From CAZAQK01 sp050249355 (GTDB taxonomy: Bacteria; Pseudomonadota; Alphaproteobacteria; Rickettsiales; SXRF01), in assembly GCA_050249355.1 (NCBI GenBank), contig JBFWQQ010000005.1, positions 1 to 49,003 on the forward strand: a stretch of DNA of 49,003 bases, written 5' to 3'. Position numbers and translations under genes: made by a program. Below are positions 14,870 to 23,800 of the stretch, in pieces (positions within the stretch are counted from its first letter, which is position 1; every line of letters starts with the position of its first letter). Below the pieces are notes generated by a model. That model did not search any database and was not told the DNA's origin. It saw nothing but the letters and a program-made list of their open reading frames with translations.

Positions 14870-15791
14870 TGTTTTCGGCGCTGGACTGCGGGCTGGTTTG
14901 TGCAGAATTTAAACCATCATCCGCATCCTCTTGTCCAGTATTTTCGCCGGGATCACTGATACGAAAGCTGAGCAAGCTAAGCAAGTCCGATGATAATTGC
15001 TGGGTCTGTGCCAGCACCGATGCACCTATATTCACCTGCACCTGCTGCAGGGCAAAATCGATACTGACCTCTTCTACATCAATGTTTTCCAGTGATTCAC
15101 GCGCCTGTCCCAGCCCGGTCAATGTGGTACGCACATTGGATTCTGCAGTTAGCAAACGGGTGCGTATCCCATTATTATCGCCGATGGCGGTTTCAATGAT
15201 TTCCTGCGCCGCGGCGATCTGGCTTTCGGCAGTGGCTGCATCCGGCTGCGATGAGATATCCGGCAACGAACCCGAGAATAAGCCGCTGGTGCTGGCATCA
15301 GGTATGGCAAGCGTGATCAGGTCATCCTCATCGCCGCCCACGCGGATTGTTTCGCCATCAAAATCCCCGTTCAACAATACACGGCCATCAAATGTCGTGT
15401 CGGCAGCTATCGTATCGATCTGCGTCAGGATATCCGTCAGCTGCTGCTGCCCGAACGCACGCTCTGCATCCGGCTGCGATAAGCTGTTTGCAGCGGCTGC
15501 CAGCGTGGCGGCTTCGGCAAGCAGACCTTGTATTTCTGTTAGTGCGGTGCTGGCCACGCTTACCAACGTGTCATTGAAAGCGACATTCCGCGATGATTGT
15601 TCCAGCTCTACGATCTGTGCACGCAGCCGCAGCGATGCCGTCACCGATGCCGGATCATTACCGTCGCCGATATTGCGGCGGCCGCTGGAAAGTTCCCCTG
15701 CTGTGTTGGCACGCTGGTTGCCGACCAGCCCGAACTCTTGCCGGGCAGTGGCAAAGTACGCAGGTGAATTGATCGGTATGGTGGATACCAT
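14841..15791 (-). CDS. Flagellin-like protein with an added C-terminal tail
   Basis: 316 residues from the ATG at 15791 (MVSTIPINSPAYF). An earlier in-frame ATG at 15848 would add 19 residues that do not look like flagellin. The N-terminal coiled region (ELSSGRRNIGDGNDPASVTASLRLRAQI) corresponds to the LSSGxRIN...DD/A segment of flagellins, and the C-terminal region (LTAESNVRTTLTGLGQARESLENIDVEEVSIDF, then NIGASVLAQTQQLSSDLLSLLSF) to the flagellin C domain. Normal flagellins end at about LLSLL; here about 35 residues follow, rich in Asp, Glu, Ser, Gln and Ala. The central domain is short. No other flagellar gene is visible, so it may be an isolated flagellin, a minor filament protein or a hook-filament-junction-like protein. 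Confidence 0.75.
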   Translation of the reverse strand: MVSTIPINSPAYFATARQEFGLVGNQRANTAGELSSGRRNIGDGNDPASVTASLRLRAQIVELEQSSRNVAFNDTLVSVASTALTEIQGLLAEAATLAAAANSLSQPDAERAFGQQQLTDILTQIDTIAADTTFDGRVLLNGDFDGETIRVGGDEDDLITLAIPDASTSGLFSGSLPDISSQPDAATAESQIAAAQEIIETAIGDNNGIRTRLLTAESNVRTTLTGLGQARESLENIDVEEVSIDFALQQVQVNIGASVLAQTQQLSSDLLSLLSFRISDPGENTGQEDADDGLNSAQTSPQSSAENNASPAQNAA

Positions 15792-15976
15792 AACGCACGC
15801 CTGTATCGTCACGCCGTTGCCCATACCTGGGTCCAGCCATGATTGCACACGCGGTCACCTACATGATGTGCCGTTCCGTTGCTGCCACAACAGCCTGTGC
15901 AGGCAATAGAATAAACACGCCGCCTGCATGGCAGCACTTATAAGGCTAGCAAAAAAAATTTAGGAAAATCTTAATC

Positions 15977-16684
15977 TTAGCTAAAAAGCACCAGATTTTT
16001 TGCAACAGGCTGTTTTTCAGTGGTTTTTTTGTATACCGGCGTCATATCCAGCCAGCATAAAACCCGCCTGGCACCCTCGTAAACACTGGTTTCCGCCAGC
16101 GGCATATGAACCAGCGCATCCCATTCCAGGCCAAATTCCTTGGCGGTCTGGTTCAGGCTGCGGGCCTGCGGTGTTGATACCAGTGCCACCATGTAGCCCG
16201 CCTTTTTTGCCACCGCATGCTGCAGCAATTCACGGCATATTTCACGCGTCACCTGCTGTTCATGCAGATCAGGCAGCACACTCAGGCCAGACACTTCCAC
16301 AATACGAACACTATTCAGGGGTAGTTGGGGAAATAGCACGGAAATATCACAACCTTCGCGCTCCATAGGCAATTTCTTATCCTCGCCCGGTTCACGGAAT
16401 GTAAGCTGGGCGCCTGCCACGCAATGGTTGTTGCGGCGGCCCACCACTATTTCGCCCTGCACATTGTTATTGGCTGCAACCGGTGTACCCTGACCAGCAA
16501 TGAACATCGAATCGCACAGCAGCGCATACTGGTGCAGCAGGCCCGCGTCTTCACTCACCTCATAGGTCACATCAGCCATTCTGTAGGCCGGGCGTGAAAA
16601 ACGCTGCCGTAAAGATACTTCAGACAGCTCACCTGAGCGCACCGATACCGGTTTTAGCAGCATATTCTCGATCATCATACTCAC
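15977..16684 (-). CDS. GNAT-like N-acyltransferase (autoinducer-synthase-like fold)
   Basis: About 235 residues. I prefer the GTG at 16684 because AAAGGGGA precedes it by 5 nt; ATG at 16678 or 16729 is possible. The core reads as a GNAT fold: a central acidic-substrate region, the strand and turn RIVEVSGLSVLPDLHEQQVTREICRELLQHAV, AGYMVALVSTPQARSLNQ, and a final strand. The ExSxLxVxPxxR pattern is shared by N-acyl amino-acid synthases and acyl-homoserine-lactone synthases, but the characteristic N-terminal Arg/Trp motif of LuxI is not obvious, so AHL production is not claimed. A perfect CtrA box lies upstream at 16733-16748. Confidence 0.6.
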   Translation of the reverse strand: MSMMIENMLLKPVSVRSGELSEVSLRQRFSRPAYRMADVTYEVSEDAGLLHQYALLCDSMFIAGQGTPVAANNNVQGEIVVGRRNNHCVAGAQLTFREPGEDKKLPMEREGCDISVLFPQLPLNSVRIVEVSGLSVLPDLHEQQVTREICRELLQHAVAKKAGYMVALVSTPQARSLNQTAKEFGLEWDALVHMPLAETSVYEGARRVLCWLDMTPVYKKTTEKQPVAKNLVLFS

Positions 16685-16732
16685 GTATTCCCCTTTGAGT
16701 AATTCAGGCTCAGAGCCCATTTGCATCATTAG

Positions 16733-16748
16733 TTAATTTTTCGTTAAC
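16733..16748. promoter_or_regulatory. CtrA-binding motif
   Basis: TTAA (16733-16736), seven bases, then TTAAC (16744-16748): an exact match to the alphaproteobacterial CtrA consensus TTAA-N7-TTAAC. It lies about 50 nt upstream of the preferred acyltransferase start. CtrA is a cell-cycle and motility regulator in this class. Confidence 0.6.
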
Positions 16749-16904
16749 AAAGCATTTTTCTTTTGTATTTGCAAGCGCTAAATTAAGCCCATAATCACAT
16801 CTTACCATAGAGTATCCAATTACAATTCCATATATGGTACACTGTTTTACTCGCACCGCAATAAGATGAATTGCTCTGCTAACCATCGGCAATATTTGCC
16901 TATC

Positions 16905-16936
16905 TTATCCACAGCCAGCATTCTTCCTGTGGATAA
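16905..16936. promoter_or_regulatory. Pair of perfect DnaA boxes, inverted
   Basis: TTATCCACA (16905-16913) and TGTGGATAA (16928-16936) are both exact DnaA 9-mers in opposite orientation, 14 nt apart. They lie 12 nt upstream of the candidate glmS -35. I noticed no other exact copy in the window. Confidence 0.65.
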
Positions 16937-16948
16937 CTCAACTTCTTA

Positions 16949-16977
16949 TTGATTATGGATGCCACCCCCCATATTTT
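16949..16977 (+). promoter_or_regulatory. Candidate glmS promoter
   Basis: TTGATT (16949-16954), a 17-nt spacer, then TATTTT (16972-16977); each hexamer matches four of six consensus bases. A strong AAAGGAG ribosome site precedes the GTG start at 17013. Confidence 0.4.
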
Positions 16978-17012
16978 GCGCGCGTATCTACAAAGTATAA
17001 AGGAGCAGCCTC

Positions 17013-18833
17013 GTGTGCGGCATTATTGGTATCACCGGCCCCCGGCAGGTCGCACCGTTGATTCTGGACGGCCTGAAACATCTGGAATATCGTGGCTATG
17101 ATTCGGCCGGTATCGCCACCATAGAAAATAGCCGCATCCGCCGTGCACGCGCCGAAGGCAAGCTGGCAAACCTTGAAAGCGTCCTGAAGCAGGAATCGCT
17201 GGCCGGCACCTGCGGCATCGGCCATACGCGCTGGGCCACGCACGGAGCACCGAACGAAACCAACGCCCACCCCCATGCAACGGATAAAGTTGCGGTGGTA
17301 CATAACGGTATCATCGAGAACTATCGTGACCTGCGCGATGAAATGACAAAAGCAGGCTACACTTTCTTCAGTCAGACCGACACCGAGGTGATCCCGGTAC
17401 TCCTGACGCATTTCCTCAAAAAAGGACTGCAACCCAAAGACGCAATGGCAGAAACCCTGAAGAAACTGCACGGCGCTTTTGCATTGGCAGCCGTATTCAC
17501 CGATCATCCCGGCCTTATCGCTGCTGCCCGTAAAGGCCCACCGCTGGCTATCGGTTATGGCGATAAGGAAATGTTCCTAGGTTCGGATGCCATTGCCCTG
17601 TCGCACCTGACCAACCGCATCAGCTATCTTGAAGATGGCGACTGGCTGATGATGACGCCACAGAACGTCACCATCTATGAAGAGAATGGCAAGGAAGTTA
17701 AACGTGCCACCGTGCAATCCGGCTATAATGGTACCTCCATGGGTAAAGGCAACTACCGCCATTACATGCAAAAAGAGATCATCGAGCAGCCCGGCGTGGT
17801 CGGCGAAGCGTTGAAACATTATTGCAACCCGGCCGATCTTTGCGTCAGCCTGCCTGACCTGCCGATCGACCTTAGCAGAGTCAAACGCGTACAGCTGATC
17901 GCCTGCGGAACTTCCTTTTATGCCGCACAAGTTGCCAAATACTGGATCGAATCGCTGGCACGCATTCCCACCGAGGTCGACATAGCCTCGGAATACCGCT
18001 ACCGCGAGCCGGTACCGGATAAAGAAGGCATCACCATCGTCATATCCCAGTCCGGCGAAACCGCCGATACACTCGCGGTACTGCGCGAAGCAAAGAAAAT
18101 ACACCCGGTGCTTGCTATCGTGAACGTCCCCGAATCCACCATTGCCCGCGAGGCCGATGGGGTGCTCTACACTCATGCCGGGCCGGAGATCGGGGTAGCC
18201 TCCACTAAAGCCTTCACCACCCAGCTGGCCACACTGGCTGCCATCGCGGTCGCATTGGCAAAAACACGCGGCCATAAAGATGATAAAGCGCTCAGGGAAC
18301 TTTGCCGCATGCTGCTGGAAGTCCCCTCGCTGATGGCGGAGATACTGAAGCTCGATGATGCTATCCGAATACTGGGACAAGAACTGATGAAAGCCAGCGA
18401 CATGCTGTTCCTCGGTCGAGGCACCAGCTATGCCATTGCCATGGAAGGCGCGCTGAAGATGAAGGAGATATCGTACATCCACGCCGAAGCCTATGCCGCT
18501 GGCGAACTCAAACACGGCCCGATCGCCCTGATCGACGAGCATATGCCAGTGATCGTGCTCGCTCCTTCGGATGAGCTGTTCGACAAGACTATTTCCAACA
18601 TGCAAGAGTCGGCAGCGCGCGGCGGACGTATTGTACTGATCAGCGATGCAAAAGGAATCAAGAAGGCTGGTGATATTGCGTTCGCCACTATCGCCATGCC
18701 GGAATGCCAGAGCTTTATTTCCCCCCTGCTCTATGCCTTGCCCATGCAGATGCTGGCCTACCATGTGGCGGTGCTCAAAGGGACCGATGTCGATCAGCCG
18801 CGCAACCTGGCCAAATCAGTTACGGTAGAGTAG
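17013..18833 (+). CDS. glmS: Glucosamine-6-phosphate synthase (isomerising)
   Basis: 606 residues, full length. It converts fructose-6-phosphate and glutamine to glucosamine-6-phosphate, the first step to UDP-GlcNAc for peptidoglycan and LPS. The GTG start at 17013 exposes the catalytic Cys of MCGIIGI. The glutaminase domain spans about residues 2-220 (GHTRWATHG, HNGIIENY). Two SIS sugar-isomerase domains follow (ACGTSFYAA with SQSGETADT; LGRGTSYAIAMEGALKMKE with the EAYAAGELKHGPIALI loop). The C-terminal QPRNLAKSVTVE is canonical. Its 3' end overlaps the convergent prepilin-peptidase-like gene by 14 nt. No glmS ribozyme is visible in the leader. Confidence 0.98.
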   Translation: MCGIIGITGPRQVAPLILDGLKHLEYRGYDSAGIATIENSRIRRARAEGKLANLESVLKQESLAGTCGIGHTRWATHGAPNETNAHPHATDKVAVVHNGIIENYRDLRDEMTKAGYTFFSQTDTEVIPVLLTHFLKKGLQPKDAMAETLKKLHGAFALAAVFTDHPGLIAAARKGPPLAIGYGDKEMFLGSDAIALSHLTNRISYLEDGDWLMMTPQNVTIYEENGKEVKRATVQSGYNGTSMGKGNYRHYMQKEIIEQPGVVGEALKHYCNPADLCVSLPDLPIDLSRVKRVQLIACGTSFYAAQVAKYWIESLARIPTEVDIASEYRYREPVPDKEGITIVISQSGETADTLAVLREAKKIHPVLAIVNVPESTIAREADGVLYTHAGPEIGVASTKAFTTQLATLAAIAVALAKTRGHKDDKALRELCRMLLEVPSLMAEILKLDDAIRILGQELMKASDMLFLGRGTSYAIAMEGALKMKEISYIHAEAYAAGELKHGPIALIDEHMPVIVLAPSDELFDKTISNMQESAARGGRIVLISDAKGIKKAGDIAFATIAMPECQSFISPLLYALPMQMLAYHVAVLKGTDVDQPRNLAKSVTVE

Positions 18834-19584
18834 AAAATGCCGGATACAGCACCGGCCACATCACCGCAAAGCCAAATGGCACGGTAAGGCGCACCGGTTC
18901 TTTAAACCCATTAAGCAGGAAGCACACCAGCCAAAGACCGGCAAACAGCACCAGGAATGTAGGCAGGTTAGCCTTTCCAACACAGATGCCCCCTGCGGAA
19001 AGCAGAAATGCAATGGTCGGCGGCACATAGATATGGCCAACTTTTTTGATTTTTCTGAAATTCAGCAGCACACCCAGCATCAGGCCATACAGCCCGGCTT
19101 CGACAAACCCGAATATGCTGCCATCCTGCAACGTGCGGAATATCATACCAAACACCAGTACCACCATCAGTACACTGGTCATTACCATATTTTCGTTCAT
19201 TTCGATCGCCGCCAGCGTGATCAGGAATACCCCGATTCCCACCACCAGTACATATTGCTCGGCAAAGTTATATTGCAGGTACGTCAGCACGAACAGCAAG
19301 GCTACCAGCAATTCCGTCCATGTATGCGAAACCGGGAACGGCTGGCCGCAATAACGGCATTTATGGCGCAGCAGCACGGCCGATATCACCGGGAACAGGT
19401 CTTTGACCTTCAGCAAGGTACCGCAGTTTCCGCAATAGGGGGTTTTATCAAGCAACAAACGCCCACGCGGCAGGCGGTGCACCAGCGAGCAGGCGTAGTT
19501 TCCGGCAGCCAGACCCATTGCCACCGCCCAGATGCACCCCATTAGGATAAAATCGAATTGTTGCCCTGCAACCCCGGCCAGCAT
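18820..19584 (-). CDS. Prepilin-peptidase-like membrane protein lacking catalytic Asp motifs
   Basis: 254 residues. The N-terminal domain resembles the DiS_P_DiS domain of type IV prepilin peptidases: CGNCG (C51, C54) and CRYCG (C76, C79), with PVISAVLL and the FPVSHTWTELL segment between and after them. Multiple membrane helices follow. The two catalytic Asp motifs of PilD/GspO are not seen: the first (VIDxxxxxLPD) is replaced by AAIEMNENMVM, and the second (GxGD) by a KKVGHIYVPP segment. The protein is therefore probably not a canonical prepilin peptidase. Its start base is the last base of the EAL-like gene. Confidence 0.65.
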   Translation of the reverse strand: MLAGVAGQQFDFILMGCIWAVAMGLAAGNYACSLVHRLPRGRLLLDKTPYCGNCGTLLKVKDLFPVISAVLLRHKCRYCGQPFPVSHTWTELLVALLFVLTYLQYNFAEQYVLVVGIGVFLITLAAIEMNENMVMTSVLMVVLVFGMIFRTLQDGSIFGFVEAGLYGLMLGVLLNFRKIKKVGHIYVPPTIAFLLSAGGICVGKANLPTFLVLFAGLWLVCFLLNGFKEPVRLTVPFGFAVMWPVLYPAFSTLP

Positions 19585-20828
19585 CAGTTGGTCACCAGCG
19601 CATTCGGGTCAACCAGCGCATCCAGATGCCGCCCCTGGAACAGTGCAATACCCAGCCCCTGACCGTATTCCACTGCACGTTCATCATCGCATCGGCACAG
19701 TATCACCCGGTTGCTGCCAGCCGCCTCGATCGAATCGGCCAGCTTCTGGTTACGGCTTTTTTGCAGGTCGGTCGCCGCATCGGCATTCCATTGCAGCTTG
19801 ATCAGGTCGGCCCCCAGTTTGCCACGGTCGATCTGTGTAAAACTATCAATGTTCAGACCATCCAGACACAAACGGTAGCCCAGTTTCTGCACTTCGTCAC
19901 GCGCCAGCATGAATGCAGTGATATCCGCAAACGCATCCAGCACCGGCACTTCGATCACCACCGATACTTTGGCCGAAGCAGGTATCACACTGTCCAGGTC
20001 AGCAAACCAGCTCGATAGCAGGGTTTCCACATTCAGGTTGAAACTTACCGGTGACCGGAAAAATTCGGAAGGATTCATCTGGATCAGCTTAATCATGCGC
20101 TGGTCAAGGATCTCCGTCACATACTTGAACAGCCAGCGGTTGCTGAAAAAATCAACATCGGCCTCCAGCACCCGTCGCAGGTGCGCGATATGGATATATA
20201 CCTCATCAAATACCCGGCGAACATTATTGTTCTGTCCCATGGCACATACTGGCTGTCGGCGCCACACTTTCGAGTAGTCGGCACGCTTGAGCTCCTGCTC
20301 TACGCGTGACAGGCTGCTGCCGGAAAGCACCAGTTCTTTCGTAAGGGCGGGCTGTTGTGGCATGGCCACATGGGTCAGCACCGGCTCACGCTGCGGCGTG
20401 TTAACCGGTTTGCGCACAGAACGGGCCATTTTCTTAGACACCACCGTCGAAAATGCCTGCCACTGGGTAAATAAATTAAAAGTATCGCAAAAATCAGGGT
20501 TTTCCTGACCGTCATCGGTATAGGCCAGCGGATCATCCATGTAGAGGTAGCGCAACTGGAAAATAAGCTTGTTGAGAATATTCTCCTCAAGGTCATAGCA
20601 TACCACCATGATGCCGTTGTCTGACAGCAGGTAAATGCCGCCATCGCGCTCTCTCAGCAGGTCATAGATCAGGTTGATGGCGATCTTGAACTGGTATTCG
20701 CTTTGGTACTGCTCGATAAGGGCGCCGAGATGGAAATGAATGGCCCGCCACCCGCTGGGGTCTTCCAGGTCATGAATGAATTCCATTAATTTAACTTCGG
20801 CGGACTTCGTAACCAGCTGCAGTGACAT
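19584..20828 (-). CDS. Degenerate EAL-like protein
   Basis: 414 residues, soluble. The N-terminal 150 residues form an unrecognised helical region that may be a sensory domain (IHFHLGALIEQYQSEYQFKIA, YLLSDNGIMVVCYDL). The C-terminal half (about 200-410) has the outline of an EAL phosphodiesterase fold: FNLNVETLLSSWF, SVVIEVPVLDAFADI where the EAL motif should lie, LGYRLCLDGLNIDSF, LGADLIKLQW, and YGQGLGIALFQGRHLDAL near the end. The metal-binding EAL/DDFGTG/E residues are largely replaced, so it is unlikely to hydrolyse c-di-GMP and may be a binder or scaffold. It lies 3 nt after AsmA and overlaps the next gene by 1 nt. Confidence 0.65.
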   Translation of the reverse strand: MSLQLVTKSAEVKLMEFIHDLEDPSGWRAIHFHLGALIEQYQSEYQFKIAINLIYDLLRERDGGIYLLSDNGIMVVCYDLEENILNKLIFQLRYLYMDDPLAYTDDGQENPDFCDTFNLFTQWQAFSTVVSKKMARSVRKPVNTPQREPVLTHVAMPQQPALTKELVLSGSSLSRVEQELKRADYSKVWRRQPVCAMGQNNNVRRVFDEVYIHIAHLRRVLEADVDFFSNRWLFKYVTEILDQRMIKLIQMNPSEFFRSPVSFNLNVETLLSSWFADLDSVIPASAKVSVVIEVPVLDAFADITAFMLARDEVQKLGYRLCLDGLNIDSFTQIDRGKLGADLIKLQWNADAATDLQKSRNQKLADSIEAAGSNRVILCRCDDERAVEYGQGLGIALFQGRHLDALVDPNALVTN

Positions 20829-20831
20829 AGA

Positions 20832-23800
20832 CTATTTCTGTTTTATACTCTTCACAACAAATGCCTCCAGCGACGAGGTGTCGGTGGTCAGCTTAGGTTC
20901 ATCAATAGAACCGTTTAGCTGAACAAGCAAGGTTGGAATTGTATCGGCACTGATCGCAGGGAACTGGAACAGCATGGCCATATCCATTGTCCACGGCACC
21001 ACGCTGATGTCCCCGGTCAGACTGCCGATGATCGTGCCGCTTTTCATGGTAATACCGGGACTGCGCAACACCCCGTTGGCGACGTTGATGTTACCGTCAA
21101 CAGTCATGCGGGTACTGCCGTTCACCAATGCACGGTTCACGTTATTGAGCACATCGGCCGCAGTGCGCGACACCTTCACTGTATTCACCACGCCATCGAG
21201 GTTAAAGTTCTCAACCCGCACGCCGCGCCCGCTCATGACCATTTTTGCTTCGGCCTGCGACAGCCACGACAGGAAATTGACACCGGAGGTAGCCAGCTGG
21301 CCGCTGATGCTTGCCTTACCGGAAATATTACTATAGCCGGATAGGGAATTGATGAAATCCTCCAGCTCTATATTATACAGCGTAAAGCCGATGGACATGC
21401 CCGGCACCTTGCCCCCATACACTGTGCCGGCGATCTCGCATTTTCCACCCCAGTAATCGAAATTCACATTCTGAACTGCGAGCTGGCGGTTTGCCATGCT
21501 GGCGCGCGCTTTGATGCCGCGTAATACATTATCGCCATGGCGCAGCTCACCGATTGAAATGTCGAACACGCCATCCACCCCTTCCATCCAGCTCATATCG
21601 ATAAGCTCTTCTGACCAGCGCTTGCTGTTGCTTTCGTTCTTTTTGGAATCGATGGAGTAGGTCACATCATCCACCGAGAAACTGGAAGGCTGATCACCAC
21701 GCGCCGAAGGAGCTGCGGCAGGCAGTTCTGTTGCTGGATCGCTGACATTCTGCGCCAGTATTATTTCGCCATATGCTTGCGGCGATACGGTCATGATACT
21801 GCTGATCTCTTCTTCAGCCGTTTCTTCTTCGACCGGTTCTTCTTCAGTTTCCAGAGGCTGTTGTCCTGCATCGTCAGCCACTTCTTCCTTTTCTTCATTA
21901 ACGACCGGGCTGAAATAATCGGTATCGAACTGGCTGGAGCTCAGCACCAGGTTCATATAGGGCCGCTGGTTCTGGACATTAAGCGTCAGGTTCATTTCCA
22001 TCACATCTTCCGGATAGTAAAAACGCACGTTATAGATACCCAGTTCACCCTGCCGTGCGAACAGGCGCAGATATGCATTATCCCCACTGCGTTCCATGAA
22101 TGTGAAGCGCTCGACATTGATCTTCAGATCAATGGTGGTTTCCAGCCGTTTGAGCCAGTTCAGATTGATGTTCTTGTCAAATTTCAAAAAGAAATCATCC
22201 TGCACATCGCTTTGCTGCTGCTCGCGCCAGCGATCGCGGAAGTAATCAAAATTAGTGTCCTGCAGGCGCACATCCGCCTCGATCCTTGGGTTCTGCGCGT
22301 CATAATATACTACCAAGCCACCGCCCAGCTGCAGCTGGTCAAAGCGCACATCGGCTTCGGAGAGGCGGATCTGGTCGTTCGATATATACATGTTGGAACG
22401 AATGAAGAATTCCTCAAAGCCCATGTCCGGCAGGTCTTTCACCGACTCATCGAAAATACTGAGCACCTCTTTAAGGCTCTTGCCTTCGGTTTCGATCGTG
22501 CCTTCAAAACGCATATTCCGCGTGGTCGCACTTTGCGACACCACACCGAACAGTGCCAGCGTCGATGCCCCCGGCAATTCGATGAACAGCTGGTTGATGG
22601 TCAGCGCCGCATCCACCATTTCCACACTGACCTGCACGTTCTCCCATATCTGCGTACCGATCTTCATTTTGTCAGATGTGAGTTCAAAATTCAGGTTAAC
22701 ATCTTCCGGCAATACGTTCTCATGCAGGCTCTCATCGATCACATAACGGTTGGTATCTTCCACCGTGAGCTGTTCCGAGATAGTGCGTATCAATGTCTGC
22801 CACTTACTGTAGTCCAGCTCATTGAAATGCATGCTGGAATCTATGTTGATTTCTTTATCGAAGGAAGCAGTCATCTGTCCGGCACCCTTGGAATCCAGCC
22901 CATCCAATTGCAGGTTTGTCAGCAGCACTTTGTTGCCATTTTGCTCCCAATCACCACTGAATTTAACCGGCAGAATGGCTTGCGATTCATCATCGCCTTT
23001 CGAGCCTTGCAGGAAATCTTCCAGCCCCGAGCGCTTCTTTGCGACCCGCATGGTGATCCAAGGATAAAGGTCCTTAATATCTACTTCCAGCTTGCCCCTG
23101 ATATCCAGATTGTTGGCGGATATCCTTGCCGAACCGTCCAGCTTCACATAATTCTGCTGGTTGGTGTTCACATTGATTGAAAGCGGCACATAACCATCTT
23201 TTTTGGCCTCGTCCTTACCGCTCACCTGAAAATAGAAACGTTGTTCGTTAAAGGTCATATCGCCGGAAAAATCCGGGATGCCGCCGGTAATACCGTCTAT
23301 GTTGATGTCGTATACGCGGATCTTACGGCCTGTCACATTGTTATGGTAGCGTATCGACCCCCCCACGATGTCGAGGTTCTTTCGTATATCGCCGGAGCTT
23401 TCCAGCAGTTCCAGCAATTCTTTTTCCATCCAGTCCCAGTAGATCACCCCGTCCTTGGCGCGTTCTATCTCCAGCGTGGGGTTCTTCATGGCTATCGAGG
23501 ATATCTCCAGCTTATCGGAGAATAACGTGTCCATCTTCGGTGAGATAAGAAGCAGTTCTACCGTAAGCGCAGGAACCGGACGGCCATTATTCAGGTCGCG
23601 CAGCTCCACACCCGATACATAAATGGTAGGAACCGGCAGCAGCACCACATTCACACCACCCCGGATGTAGATATCGCGGCCCGTGCGCTCTTTTACCAGC
23701 TGCTTGATCTGCTGCTGGTAGTTCTTCATGTCCATCCGCCCCTGAAGCACCAGCGCCAGACCGAATATAAGTAGCATGGCCGCCGCAACCCATACTAGGA

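Larger units (their letters stand above)
16685..17012. other. Intergenic regulatory region between the acyltransferase and glmS
   Basis: This 328-nt A+T-rich stretch holds no convincing gene. It contains a CtrA box, an inverted pair of DnaA boxes and a candidate glmS promoter, each listed separately. It serves two divergent genes. Confidence 0.7.

Noticed and set aside
14869..15909. Long plus-strand open frame opposite the flagellin-like gene
   Set aside because: The Ser/Cys-rich translation is typical of antisense frames, and the minus-strand frame has clear flagellin domains.
16730..17012. Chromosomal replication origin
   Set aside because: Only two DnaA boxes and one CtrA box; no dnaA, hemE, parAB, gidAB or other usual neighbour. 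Kept only as a finding, not as an annotated origin.
17577..18764. Long minus-strand open frame opposite glmS
   Set aside because: A shadow of a strongly conserved gene; its translation has no recognisable motif.
21777..23180. Long open frame on the plus strand opposite the AsmA gene (467 codons)
   Set aside because: It mirrors the codon structure of the AsmA gene, lacks a signal, membrane or motif pattern, and AsmA is clearly the real gene.
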